Source: Monoraphidium neglectum (taxonomy: Eukaryota; Chlorophyta; Chlorophyceae; Sphaeropleales; Selenastraceae). Taken from it: 29,870 nt of DNA. Shown here one piece after another: positions 20,452 through 29,870 of this stretch (within the stretch, counting starts at the first letter, position 1; each line of letters begins with the position of its first letter). The stretch covers positions 1 to 29,870 of the forward strand of contig NW_014013289.1 in NCBI RefSeq assembly GCF_000611645.1, in the 5' to 3' direction. The notes beneath the pieces were generated by a model. The model was not told the origin of the DNA and made no database searches. It saw only the letters and a list, made by a program, of their open reading frames with translations. A program made the translations under genes and the position numbers.

Positions 20452-22170
20452 TCAGGCCTTGTAGCCGCGGCTGTTCCTGCGACCACGCGCCTTCTCGAAC
20501 TTGCGACCCTTGGAGCGCACGTAGGGCTTGGTGCTGGAGTGCGGCACGCCGGGGGCGGGGCCGAAGTGCTTGACGGCCTCGCGGTTGTTCTTGGGGCCGC
20601 GCAGCAGGACGCAGTCCTTGCCGGTCGGGCGCTCCAGGGCGAGCTGGTCGAAGGTCAGGCACTCGCCGCCGGCCTAGGGATGGGGCGGGGCCCAGTGGTG
20701 GGGGGCGGCTCAGCATGTGGTGCACGGCGGCCACGGAAGGACTGTTGAAGAGCTGCTGGCGCTGCTTGCGCTGGTCTCGCAGCCCCTTGGAAGATCACGA
20801 TGACTCAGGGTCCGCCGCAACGGTCTGCCTGGGTGCAAGCACCTGCCGAGCTGCCCTGCAGCAACACACCAGTGCCGTTGCCCTGCCTGGCGCCTGCAGG
20901 AACCGACATCAACCCCCGCGCTGCCGGCAGCGGCAGCGAGCGCCGCCAAGACTGCAGCTGGCACCCCTCTCCGCGCGCACCTTGACGATGCGCGCGCGCG
21001 CGGTCTCGGTGAAGCGCAGCGCCGTCACCCGCAGCTTGGGCACCTCGTGCAGGCGCACGTCGTCCGTCACGGTGCCGACCAGCACCGCCACCTTGTCCTC
21101 CTGTGGGCAAAAACACGCCAGGCGGGACGCGAGTGGCCGCAGCGGGGGTTGAGCCGCGCCGCGGCGGGGCCGCTGCATGCGTTGCGGCGTGCGGGCTGCC
21201 GCCCGTAGCCTGCTGCGCTGGCTCGGCCAAAAATCTGCAGCAGCGGCCACTCCTGCTGCACTGCACCCGAAGTGCTGCACTGCACCCAACCTGCTGCCCG
21301 CGCAGAAGCTGGATCCCACCAGTCCTCCCTAACCAGCCGAGCGAGCTGCCAGCTCCACCTGCTGCAGCGTGCCGGCCAACGAACGCCCCGCCGCAGGGCG
21401 CACCACAGCCTGCCTTGTCGCCGAGGCCGCTACGCTCGCAGCTGCGCTTCCCATTGTGCTGCCGCAGGTCAAGGGCCACCGGCAACAACCCGGCCACCAC
21501 GCACCTTGCCGGCCATGAACTTGGCGAGCTTGGAGAGGGACAGCGGCGGCCTGTTGATCTTGCTCATGAACAGCCGCTTGAGCACCACCGCGTTGAAGTT
21601 GCTCTCTGTCCGCCTCTCCAGGAAGCGGTACAGCTGCAGAGTGGAGGGCAGGCACGATGCAAGGAGTGTCGCCGGTCTTGGCCTCACCAGGCGCACGCGC
21701 TGCACCACCATGAGCGGGAGCCTGCCTCGCTGACACGCCCTTCCTAGGGAACACGCACCTTCACCAGCAGCTTCAGGTACACATTGTCGCTCTTAGGAGC
21801 GGTGCGGTGCTTCTTGGTGTTGCGGCCACCGGCCACCAGGTCGATACCCTGCAGCATGCAGCAAGACGGCCGCCGCAGAGGTGCGCACGAGCGTCAGGGG
21901 CGAAGCGCGGCGCACTCGCTGCATCTACACCCACCCACGACCAAAGTGCTGACACTTTTGTCGTGATGCAGTGCATGGCCCGGGCCAAGTAGGCCTGCTG
22001 CTGCACCATGGCGCGGGTTGCCCGAAGTGCTGCTCTCCTCTGCTCGTCCAGGGAGCACAGAGCCAGAGTCCTCGCAACTATTTGCATCGCTAGCCGTCCT
22101 TGTCCTCTCATGCTGGCGGCAGCCTCGTGTGATCCACTGCCGGCTGCTTATGACAAGGCGCGCTCACCAT
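20452..22170 (-). CDS. RPL18: Cytosolic 60S ribosomal protein L18 (eL18)
   Basis: Five exons, all in phase 0: 22170..22168 (the ATG alone, followed at once by GTGAGC), 21848..21759, 21633..21505, 21100..20981 and 20673..20452. The product is 187 residues, the normal eL18 length. It begins [11 protein letters not shown] and contains [30 protein letters not shown] and [13 protein letters not shown]. It ends with the basic tail [12 protein letters not shown]. It is a structural component of the cytosolic large ribosomal subunit. An intron directly after the start codon is common in ribosomal protein genes and may boost expression. Introns are 84 to 404 bases. I saw no box C/D snoRNA in the first intron on a rough look. 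Confidence 0.98.
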
Positions 22171-22819
22171 GGTTATCAAGCTGCTGCTGCTCTTCCTGAG
22201 GCCACAGCTGCCAAAAGAGGGAGGGCACGTCGGCGTCGTGACCCTCAAGGGCAAAGCCGGTTCTGGCTGCCGAACTCCCGTGTTGATTGCGACATCGTCC
22301 CGGGCGCTGCTCTCGTCCTTCGCGGTTTCCTCGATTAGAAGTTGTGTTTTCAGAGCACCTAAGGGCCTGACTCGACATTGGAGAGCCACACTAGAGGAAC
22401 TGTGCTGCTGGTGCTTGCAGCGGTGTTGAATGCATGCAACGTACGGTACCACCAGGGTTGCGTACATTACCCTGTCATAACTGAATCAGATGGAGAATTA
22501 TACCGTGCTTCCTCTGGTTTCTGCACCGTTACTGTCCCTTATGGCTCTGCTTGCCATTTGTTGATTGCAAGTCAATGCGTTTTTGACTGCTGGCCGTGAA
22601 GCCGGCTGAAACAGGTGCGAGGCGCACGCCGCTTCGTAAGTATAGGGCTGCCCGCACCGCACATGATCATCGCTTGATGATAGCAATTAGACTCTACCTT
22701 CTGGCATGCCGTGACCTGCAGTGTGTGGCAACTGCACATGTGCGCACGCTGGGTCACTGGGGGGCCCTTTGGTAGGGGCCACAGACGCACGTGTCGTCAC
22801 TGATGCCGCCGGCGCCCAG
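22171..22819. other. RPL18 upstream region
   Basis: About 650 bases between the RPL18 start and the RME-8-like fragment. Roughly 22430-22700 is AT-rich, as expected for a promoter. A possible plus-strand lead-in frame (22721 onward) connects to the fragment but shows no clear similarity. Confidence 0.4.
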
Positions 22820-23348
22820 AGCAACGCGGCCGAGGTGGCAGTGGGGTCGGCGCTGCTGCTGTCTGCGGCGGCGGTGGCGCTGCTGCGGGGCCACGGGATG
22901 CTGTGTGACCACCTGGCTGAGCTGAGCTACACCAGCAGGCTCCTTCGCTTCCTCGCACGCCGCGCCCCTTGGGCAGCGGCGGCCGCCACGTCAGGCACTC
23001 AGCAGCAGCTGCAGGCCGCGACTATGCCGCCTGACGAGCTGGGGAGCAGCGCGCTGCGCCTGCTGCACCAGCTTGCGTCGAGCGTAGGGGCATCTGAAGC
23101 GCTCGCGACCCCACAGCAGCGCGCCCTTGTGCCAAGCAACCCTGATGGCAGCAATGGCGTGAGGGCCCGGCGCGAGCGTCCCGGCGCTGCTGGAGACTCT
23201 GAAGCCCACGCTTGCGCCCGGAAACCGGCAGCGCGACACGCTGGTTGCACAAGCGCTGCAGGCGCAGCTTCCGGCGTGGCTGCTGCAGCCGGGAAAACTT
23301 GCGTCTACTGTACCCGATCTTCAGTGTGCACCGAACAACAGCCGGTAG
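22820..23348 (+). pseudogene. Fragment resembling the C-terminal part of RME-8/GRV2 (DNAJC13)
   Basis: From 22820, after an AG acceptor-like site, the frame reads V-G-S-A-L-L-L-S-A-A-A-V-A-L-L, then C-D-H-L-A-E-L and S-A-L-R-L-L-H-Q-L-A-S-S. That matches the C-terminal armadillo-like region of plant GRV2/animal RME-8 (DNAJC13), an endosomal Hsc70 cochaperone. After A-L-V-P (ends 23134) the similarity moves to the next frame: T-L-M-A-A-M-A (23139-23159), a TGA at 23160, then A-L-L-E-T-L-K-P and D-T-L-V-A-Q-A-L-Q-A-Q-L up to a TAG at 23346. One frameshift and one stop within 30 bases argue for a broken copy. A complete RME-8 of about 2,500 residues cannot fit between RPL18 and the next gene. 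No intron explains both breaks. The similarity is from memory of the family and needs alignment. Confidence 0.55.
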
Positions 23349-23644
23349 CTGCTTTGAAAGGCAGCACTTTGACGCTCTGCCTATCAATTATGCACCACAC
23401 ACTCTGATAAGCTATATCCACCAAGTCATGCATGTGCAACTGGTGTTACATCAGCTGTGAGCTAGTCACCAGGCTGGTTGTCGGCTTGACTGGTTGATTA
23501 CTAGCTGTGTCCCCGAGGCGGACGTGGCTTCCCCGAGGTCCGCGTTCTTCTATAATATAAAGCTGTGACATATTCAATGACACGCGTTCGTTTTGTCACT
23601 GAGCACCTTATAGCGGCAAAGATCATTGGATCTTGATCTCGCGG
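23349..23644. other. Spacer and leader before the UPF0415 gene
   Basis: Just under 300 bases without a coding frame, containing the TATA-like element and probable leader. Confidence 0.4.
23551..23560 (+). promoter_or_regulatory. TATA-like element upstream of the UPF0415 gene
   Basis: TATAATATAA about 90 bases before the first in-frame ATG at 23645, in otherwise mixed sequence. Confidence 0.5.
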
Positions 23645-26414
23645 ATGCGAGCATATGTGAACTGGGCGCCACGGGTCACACAAGTTCTGTATCGTAGTGT
23701 TCGACGGCGAAACCAGCTGCCGCCCAAGCGCACGCCAATCCGGCGACGTCAACAAATGCAGCATGAGGATGCGAGCACATGCGATACCGGCAGCATGACC
23801 GCCGCCGCCCTGTTGGCCGCGTTGCCATCGCTCGGAGTCACACGCAACAGCTCTTGCGACGTGCTGCCCAGCCTGTCCGAGCTGCTGCGCATGCTGCAGG
23901 AGGCTAACGGCATCGCATTGGCGTTTGCTCAGCAGCGGCCGGACGTTCAAAATGTAACGAAGCTCGCGCGGCGCATCCAGCAAAACGCGAGGTACGTTGA
24001 GGCGCAGATCGCTGCCCAAGCAACCTCCTGTGCCGCTGCAGCAGCAACAGCAGCAACACCAGCGGCTGCTGCTGCAGCAGCGCCGGCAGCAGCAGCAGCC
24101 GGCGCGGCAGCGGGCGCCAGCGCTGATGCATCCGTCGCCGGCAGCGATGTCCAGGCATCGCAGCAGGCGGGCAATCCTGCAGCCGCGGGGTCTGGGGGGG
24201 CCGCAGCTGGGCCGGCGGACGGGCGCGGCCCAGTGGCGGCGCCCTTGGCGGCAGAGAGGGTGCAGGGCATCATTAATAACATCCGCGGGCTGGCGTCAGA
24301 GCTCCAGGCCCTCCACGAGGCGCCAGGGGTAGTCGCTGTGGTCAAGAAGTTCAGGGGCGCCGCGGCCGGCGGCGGCGGCGGTGGCGGTAGCAAGGCGGGC
24401 GGCGCCGGCGGCGGCGGCGCAGGGGGAGGGCCGGCGGCGGGGGTGGAGGTGGACGTCGTCGCACACGGCGGCCAGTCGTGGATCGAGGTCAAGGGCGGAC
24501 AGGTCGGCATGGGCCACGGCGCGGATGAGCGATGCCACTTATTCTGCACACCCACGGCCTGGGCTGGCTCGGCACAGGTCCGTCCTTGCTGCGGCACGTG
24601 CTGCCTCCCGGCTGCACGGCCGCAACAGCCGTCCCCCACACGCTCCCGTGCAGGCGTTTGGCCTGGGCTCGAGCCGGTGGCTGGGCCAGCAGGGGCTCAA
24701 GGGGCAGGTGCAGGCCATGCTCGCCGCCGCCCGCGCCCCCGGCGCCGCCGTGCGCTACCGGCCCCCACAGGTCAGCCTTCAAGATGGGAGCCAGCCGGCC
24801 CCTGGCCCGCGTTCGCCACCGCGTGCGCCTCGCTCGTTGTGGGCGCGGAATCCTGGTCGCCCCTGCAATTGCGCGCCGCGGCGCATGCCGTGGCGCAGGC
24901 GTCGCACACGCCGATCCGCTTGCCTGCTCCGCGCATCCCACCCATTCGCCCCACCGCGTGGCCCGCGCAAACCATCAATACAGGTGGTCGTGTTCTGCCC
25001 CTTGGGGGCCGACCCTGAGGTTGTGGCCGAGCTTGAGGCTATGGGCGCCACAGCCGCGGTCGGGATAGGCGAGCGCCCGCGCGGCCCCGCGCGCGCCGGC
25101 AGTCCCTCCTCATGGGGGCGACGGCAGTTGTTGGCTCGCGCTCGCTTGTCGCGTTGAGATGCCTAGGCTGCATGGCCGCAGGCACTGCCGCATCAACCAG
25201 TTTGGACGCGCTCAGAGCTTTGTATTGCCAGCGCAGCTGCCTGGCGTTCTGACTCTTGACAGGAGACGCGACAAACCCGCTGCGCCGACGTTTGCCGCCC
25301 TTGTCTCCGCGCCGCAGGCTCGCTGGCCGGCCTGCCAGAGCCGCACCCGCCCCCCACCTGCACCAACCTGGATACGACGACGCTGTGCGCCCTGGTGCGG
25401 CGCACGCTCCCGCGGCGGCCCGCCGCGCCCACACGCCATCGCGTGCCCCGACTCATGCCCCCTTTGCTGGAGATCGCTAGTACCTCCGTGTTTGCCTGGA
25501 CATCGCGTGTTTGCCAATGCCACAGCCGCCAGCGAGGCGTCTGGCAGCCGCGCCACGCTCATGTACAATCGGCCCTCGCGGCGCGCGGCGCGCCGCCCAG
25601 GTGTCGGAGGCGTCCCACCGGCCACCGACTGACGAGGCCCTCGTCCGCTGGGCCAGCCGCACGTCACACTGGCGGGTGGGTGATGCACACGCCCCCCCCC
25701 CCTGGCCACCCACGTCACCTCATGGACATCTTCTTTTAGCGCGTGCATTGGGCATTTCGAGCGGCCCGACCCACCTCGTGCTCGTTCAGTGACAACTTGC
25801 ATCCCCAGACCCCAGGTGCTCCCGCGCGCCGCCCCGCCCCGCCGCAGGACTGCCTGGTGGCCGAGGCGGCCAGCCCGCTGCTGCCCGAGCTGCGGCCGCA
25901 CGTGTGGGCCCCTGGCAAGCGCCTAGTTGCCGCGGCCACAGCCGTGGCCCAGTTTGAGAAGCTGCTGGCGGACTTTGCTGGCCCCACTGAGAAGAAGCGG
26001 TGGCAAGAGGAGCTGCTGCCGCAGCTCGCAGTTTACGTTGTCGCCGCGCAGGATGATGTGGGGGATGGAGGGTTGGAGGGCAGCAAGGATCGAATTGAAA
26101 GTGTCGGTTCAAGAGATGGGCGTGAAGGAGGCGGCGCAGACAGCTCCGCGGCGAGCGCCGCCGGCAACACCAGCAGCGGCAGTGGCGGCAGCAGCCGCGG
26201 CGGCGGCGCCGGCTGCGCGCTGCGTGTGTTTGCCATGCCCCCGGCGGTCGCGCGGCTGCGGCTGGGGCGGCAGCAGGCCGACGTGTTTGGCCTCGGCGCG
26301 GCGCTCGAGGCGCTGACGCTCACGGCCAACTCCAACGCCGTGCGCTTCCTGGACGACAACGCAGTCGCGCTCGAGACGTTTGTGCACCGGCCGGTGTGGC
26401 TGACAGGGCTGTGA
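23645..26414 (+). CDS. UPF0415/C7orf25 family protein (DUF1308, PIN-like)
   Basis: Six exons join in phase: 23645-24502, 24654-24770, 24984-25152, 25318-25394, 25601-25675 and 25848-26414, about 620 residues. Family landmarks are A-E-R-V-Q-G-I-I-N-N-I-R, D-V-V-A-H-G-G-Q-S-W-I-E-V-K and A-F-G-L-G-S-S-R-W-L. Next come V-V-V-F-C-P-L, N-L-D-T-T-T-L-C-A-L joined across an intron to V-S-E-A-S, and C-L-V-A-E-A-A. The C-terminus has F-G-L-G-A-A-L-E-A-L-T-L-T-A-N-S and ends in H-R-P-V-W-L-T-G-L. Animal C7orf25 is about 420 residues; the excess is Ala/Pro- and Gly-rich insertions. The family is thought to hold a PIN-like fold, but its biochemical role is not established. The end of exon 3 (GTTGAG donor at 25153) is the least certain joint, and starts at 23758 or 23797 are alternatives. 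Confidence 0.85.
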
Positions 26415-27376
26415 AGGCGGCCGCTGGCCGTGAAGCGCCATTTCCTTTAGCGCCGTGGGCGGGGCTGTCAGCCATGGCGCGCGGTGGCACACGGCGACCG
26501 TGCTGCAGCAGCGCAGCAGGGACAAATGGCGACAGGGCCCTCTTGTGCATTGATGATGGTCCGAACAGGTGAGAGACAGTCGGGAGGGGGGATGCGATGC
26601 CCCCAAAGGCAATTCGGCCTGTCTCTGTTGGCATGCCCATTGCATTGCGCAGCTTGAGGCACGTGATCCTTGGGCATTGTTTTGTCTTCAAGAGGCAGCA
26701 CTGTCATGCTTCGAGCACCTGATGATGACCACCCCAACAGGCACCCCGGCGGCGTCGGCACTGCTAAGCACTGCGAAGTGCACCTGCAGGAGGCAGCACT
26801 GCGCGCTTGGATGGGCCCTATTTGTGCAACATCCTATGTAACCAGCAGCACATATTCCTTCTACCTTGCTGCACATTTGCAGCAAGATGTGGGCGCAGTG
26901 CGAGGGGCAGCTGCAAAATGCAGGGGATCCAGCAGAATGGAACGCACCTGGCATGCGGCTCTCAGCAGACAGGCAGGAGGCACAGCCATACAAACCCTTA
27001 AGCGACGTTTAAATACCATCTTCACTATGTGAATTTATAAGTCATCGGAGCCTGGCCTATTCTAGCCCTCATATCATACTGTGAGGTACGGTACTCGCTC
27101 GGGAGAGGTTCGTTCTGTCTCCACTCGGAACCTGTGTCGCCTCAGCGCCTTGCAACCTGAGATTACAGCACGCATAAGACGCACATAAACTACTCTTACG
27201 GTCGCACAGTCTCATTTCAGTCTCCTCCTCCACCCTAGAGTGCGGCAGCTCCAGGTGGGTGTGCCTTACCTGCATGCGCCATACAGTACAAGCACAACAC
27301 AGCTTTCATCTGCAACCTGCGTGCGTCGCTGTGTGACGCTGTACGCATCAGCAGGCGCTCGCGCTCAACAAGTGCC
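26415..27376. other. 3' UTR and intergenic DNA
   Basis: The left 425 bases are the likely 3' UTR of the UPF0415 gene. The stretch 27000-27300 is AT-rich with a TTTATAA at 27034-27040 and may be the promoter of the next gene. No coding frame is supported. Confidence 0.45.
26837..26841 (+). terminator. TGTAA polyadenylation signal of the UPF0415 gene
   Basis: First TGTAA found after the stop codon at 26414, about 420 bases downstream. Confidence 0.5.
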
Positions 27377-28250
27377 ATGGGCCTGAGAGACCTCGCGGTG
27401 GGTGGGATGACAGCTGCAGTGCCTCTCAGCAACTGTGCTGTGCCGCTGGGCATGCGCGGTACATTCTGCTTGTATGTGTTGTACATTCTGCTTCTGTTGT
27501 AGAAAAAATAACACAAGACATGAACACAAGTCATAGGGGCGTGCTGGCCAGTGGTTGGAAACATGCGACTGCCACACAGCGGCCTCCTTCGTATCCTCAT
27601 TGCACTCGCATTTTCCTCGGCACACCTCCGGGATCCCTCTGCCGCAGATTGTGCTTGGGTTGTATGCCGTCTATGCCGCTGTCAAATCATCGGCTACGTC
27701 TGGACTGTGGAGGGCAGCGGGGCCGCTAAGGCGCCGGCAGCCCTCCAGCTCGCGCCGTGCCCCTGCACGCCTCACCACTGGCGGCTCCCGCAGGCGGCTC
27801 CTGGTCACGCGCAGCTCCTCCTTTGCAAAAGTGCCACCGTGCCTCAGTTTGTCGTTTGCGAGGGCGTGGCACAAGCTGGTAGCGCGAGTCACTGCCAAGA
27901 AGCTTCCCGTGGAGCTTCTCGGCACCCCCTGCAGGCTGGCTGAGACCAAGCTGGCTTCTGACACCCGCGACCGCACCGACCTGGTGGTACCAGCAGCCCG
28001 CGCCTTGTCTGCGACAAACGCTCAAGATCCCTGGCCGGCGCTTGATCTCTCGTCACGCGCGTTTGCAGCCTCTGCAGCCCGGGGATCTGGGGTGGCCGTC
28101 GCTACTCACACGGCCGCACAGACTGGCCAGGGGCATGCTAAAACCCCCAGGTCTTTCGCTCAACTACTTGTGAATCGCCGCCGCATCGCTCAGCAGCAAC
28201 GGCGGCCGCAGCAGCAGCAGCAGCACCACCACCACGACCACCACCACCAT

Positions 28251-28346
<96 letters not shown>

Positions 28347-28847
28347 AGACGCTCAAGCCTGTCTCGGGAAGTGAGCCTCATTTCTAGGACAAGTTTGCTC
28401 CCTCTTGGCGCGCGCAGCAGCTGCCAGCCAGACACGCCTCTTTCCCCCTGTGCAACCCCTGCATCAGGATTAGGCACGGGCAGCAGCAGGTCATCCACGC
28501 CCCACGGGTCTGCCGAGGTCGTGCGAGCCGTGGCACGCGCTCAGGAATGCACCACCAGCGGCGGTCCCGTCCAATGCGCCAGCGGCGGCAGCGGCGGCAG
28601 CGGCAGCCGCAATCGCAGCGACGACCACCTGTCGCTTGAGCTGATGTCATTTGCGACTGCTGCGACGCAGCCCACGGTGATTGCTCGAGGGGGAGCAGCC
28701 GCGGCTGCACCCAGCAGGGTCCCGGTGCCGTGCGGCAGCGCTGCGGCGAATGCCGGCTGCAGACGCGGTGCGGCAGCCACCGGGCCTTGGCTGGGGCAGC
28801 ACACGCATCACCAGCGGCAGTGGCAGCAGCAGATCAGTGTGCGCTGA
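27377..28847 (+). CDS. Gln-rich hypothetical protein, tentative two-exon model
   Basis: The plus frame 27648-28847 is open for 399 codons and a stop, but has no early ATG, so it needs a 5' exon. An acceptor (CTCTGCCGCAG) precedes 27648. The best partner I found is 27377-27397 (M-G-L-R-D-L-A, donor GTGGGT), which joins in phase to I-V-L-G-L-Y-A-V-Y-A-A-V-K and gives 406 residues. The rest is Arg/Ser/Ala-rich, then His and Gln runs including 30 consecutive Gln. After these come R-R-R-S-S-L-S-R, Ser/Gly-rich sequence and a Gln-rich end. No domain is recognised. A random open frame in GC-rich DNA is possible, so existence of the gene is only moderately supported. The nearest TGTAA is at 28875, 28 bases past the stop. 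Confidence 0.42.
28254..28343 (+). repeat. Perfect (CAG)30 microsatellite
   Basis: Thirty uninterrupted CAG units, preceded by shorter CAG, CAC and CAT runs from about 28209. In the tentative gene they encode polyGln. Confidence 0.97.
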
Positions 28848-28874
28848 CTGTTGAGAGGGCTGCATTTGCACCTG

Positions 28875-28879
28875 TGTAA
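28875..28879 (+). terminator. TGTAA polyadenylation signal, candidate
   Basis: Plus-strand TGTAA 28 bases after the stop codon at 28847. Its position mildly supports the Gln-rich gene being real. Confidence 0.4.
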
Positions 28880-29239
28880 GGCCGTCGCGCTCATTTCTTC
28901 CGCGCAAGTTTTTGCACTTGAAAATCTGCACACTGTTTGCATGCGCATTGTTGCCTGCTGGTGGCTTACACCCTTTCCAGGCGGCTTTTGTGTGTCCAAA
29001 CATTCGCTGTAATTGGTACCCCTTCTCCCCCTTTTTCGTTTGATTGCGTGGCATCATGAAACAGGGTAATGCACCATCGCAGAGACAGTGTCTTACTTGT
29101 TGATTGTAAAGAAGGACGCGCTGCCTGGTTGCGTGCGACGGCCGTGCATGCAGCGGCGCCGCATAATCATCGATGAGCTGACCGTGTGGGATTGCAAAAG
29201 AGCGGGCATATGCCATTGACATACCATTGTGCTGGGAAC

Positions 29240-29244
29240 TTACA
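29240..29244 (-). terminator. TGTAA polyadenylation signal of the GGPP synthase gene
   Basis: Plus-strand TTACA, about 360 bases past the stop codon at 29603. Confidence 0.5.
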
Positions 29245-29602
29245 GCAGAGCCGATAGACCCCGCCGCCACAGACCTTCTGCGAGCCCGCGCCCCCGCGAG
29301 CGACAGCGTGCACGCGAGCGGCACCACGAAAAGGGCAGCTTGGCAGTGTCTCAGGCCCCACGGAGTGCAGGTGCACCACCCGCATGCCCGGCGGCGCGTC
29401 ACAGGAGTTATGATGGGTGCGCTCGCTGAGTCCCTAGGCAGAGCCGGGACAGCGCGTCAGCGCCGCCCATGTGAGCTGGCGCAGCCAAACAATTGGCTGC
29501 GACCGCGCCATCCAACCCCGATTTTTCCGTGCAGACGTGACGCAATCCCAAATGCCGGGCGCCAGATCAGACCAGATCAGATCCAGATCATGGCGGGCCG
29601 CG

Positions 29603-29869
<267 letters not shown>

Positions 29870-29870
29870 C

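Larger units (their letters stand above)
28848..29602. other. Convergent 3' region
   Basis: Lies between the stop codons of the Gln-rich frame and the GGPP synthase exon. It holds further plus-strand TGTAA copies (near 29008 and 29104) and one on the minus strand at 29244. No coding frame is supported. Confidence 0.45.

Noticed and set aside
22721..23407. Single intact 228-codon gene in the RME-8-like region
   Set aside because: The frame is open, but family similarity leaves it at about 23134 and continues in another frame, so the downstream third of this frame is not the ancestral protein.
28209..28343. Repeat array as a possible CRISPR or satellite
   Set aside because: It is a triplet microsatellite with no spacers, in eukaryotic coding-like sequence.
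28138..28356. Minus-strand polyAla frame
   Set aside because: Direct reverse reading of the CAG run (CTG/GCT); no start context or neighbours support it.

Overview
The window looks like nuclear DNA of a GC-rich green alga (Chlorophyta). The evidence is that genes carry several short GT-AG introns with matching phases, coding sequence is very GC-rich with recurrent CAG/polyGln runs, and TGTAA, the green-algal polyadenylation signal, follows most stop codons. The gene content is eukaryotic and green-lineage: cytosolic ribosomal protein eL18, a group I (VIP1-like) bZIP, a TOM1/THH1 membrane protein, a plant-type ENT nucleoside transporter, GGPP synthase and an ANAWAL-repeat organelle RNA-factor-like protein. 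I cannot name the species; a chlorophycean is a guess.

Layout, left to right. 1-870 (-): 3' part of a helical-repeat (RAP/OPR-like) protein cut by the window edge. 2170-2568 (+): small plastid-type one-TM protein. 3531-5829 (+): four-exon bZIP. 6513-7517 (-): DPH4 J-protein of diphthamide synthesis. 7833-8463 (-): Asterix/WDR83OS homologue of the ER PAT complex (start exon not found). 9192-10249 (+): unknown membrane protein with a Gln/His tail. 11104-12514 (-): RING E3 ligase. 13612-16890 (-): nine-exon ENT transporter. 17243-19197 (+): six-exon TOM1/THH1. 20452-22170 (-): five-exon RPL18. 22820-23348 (+): broken fragment resembling the C-terminal part of RME-8/GRV2 (DNAJC13). 23645-26414 (+): UPF0415/C7orf25 family protein. 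27377-28847 (+): uncertain Gln-rich gene with 30 uninterrupted CAG codons. 29603-29836 (-): last exon of GGPP synthase, cut by the right edge.

The genes are unrelated housekeeping functions: translation (RPL18, DPH4), ER membrane-protein folding (Asterix), transport (ENT, TOM1), isoprenoids (GGPPS) and regulation (bZIP, RING). They do not form a pathway or cluster. I found no mobile element, CRISPR array, rRNA or tRNA. Exon limits were derived by hand from splice consensus, reading phase and family similarity recalled from knowledge; no alignment was run. I saw no clear new system. The points most worth checking are the RME-8-like fragment, the polyGln runs, the altered C-terminal motif in the UPF0415 protein, the J-domain insertion in DPH4 and the unidentified membrane protein at 9192-10249.
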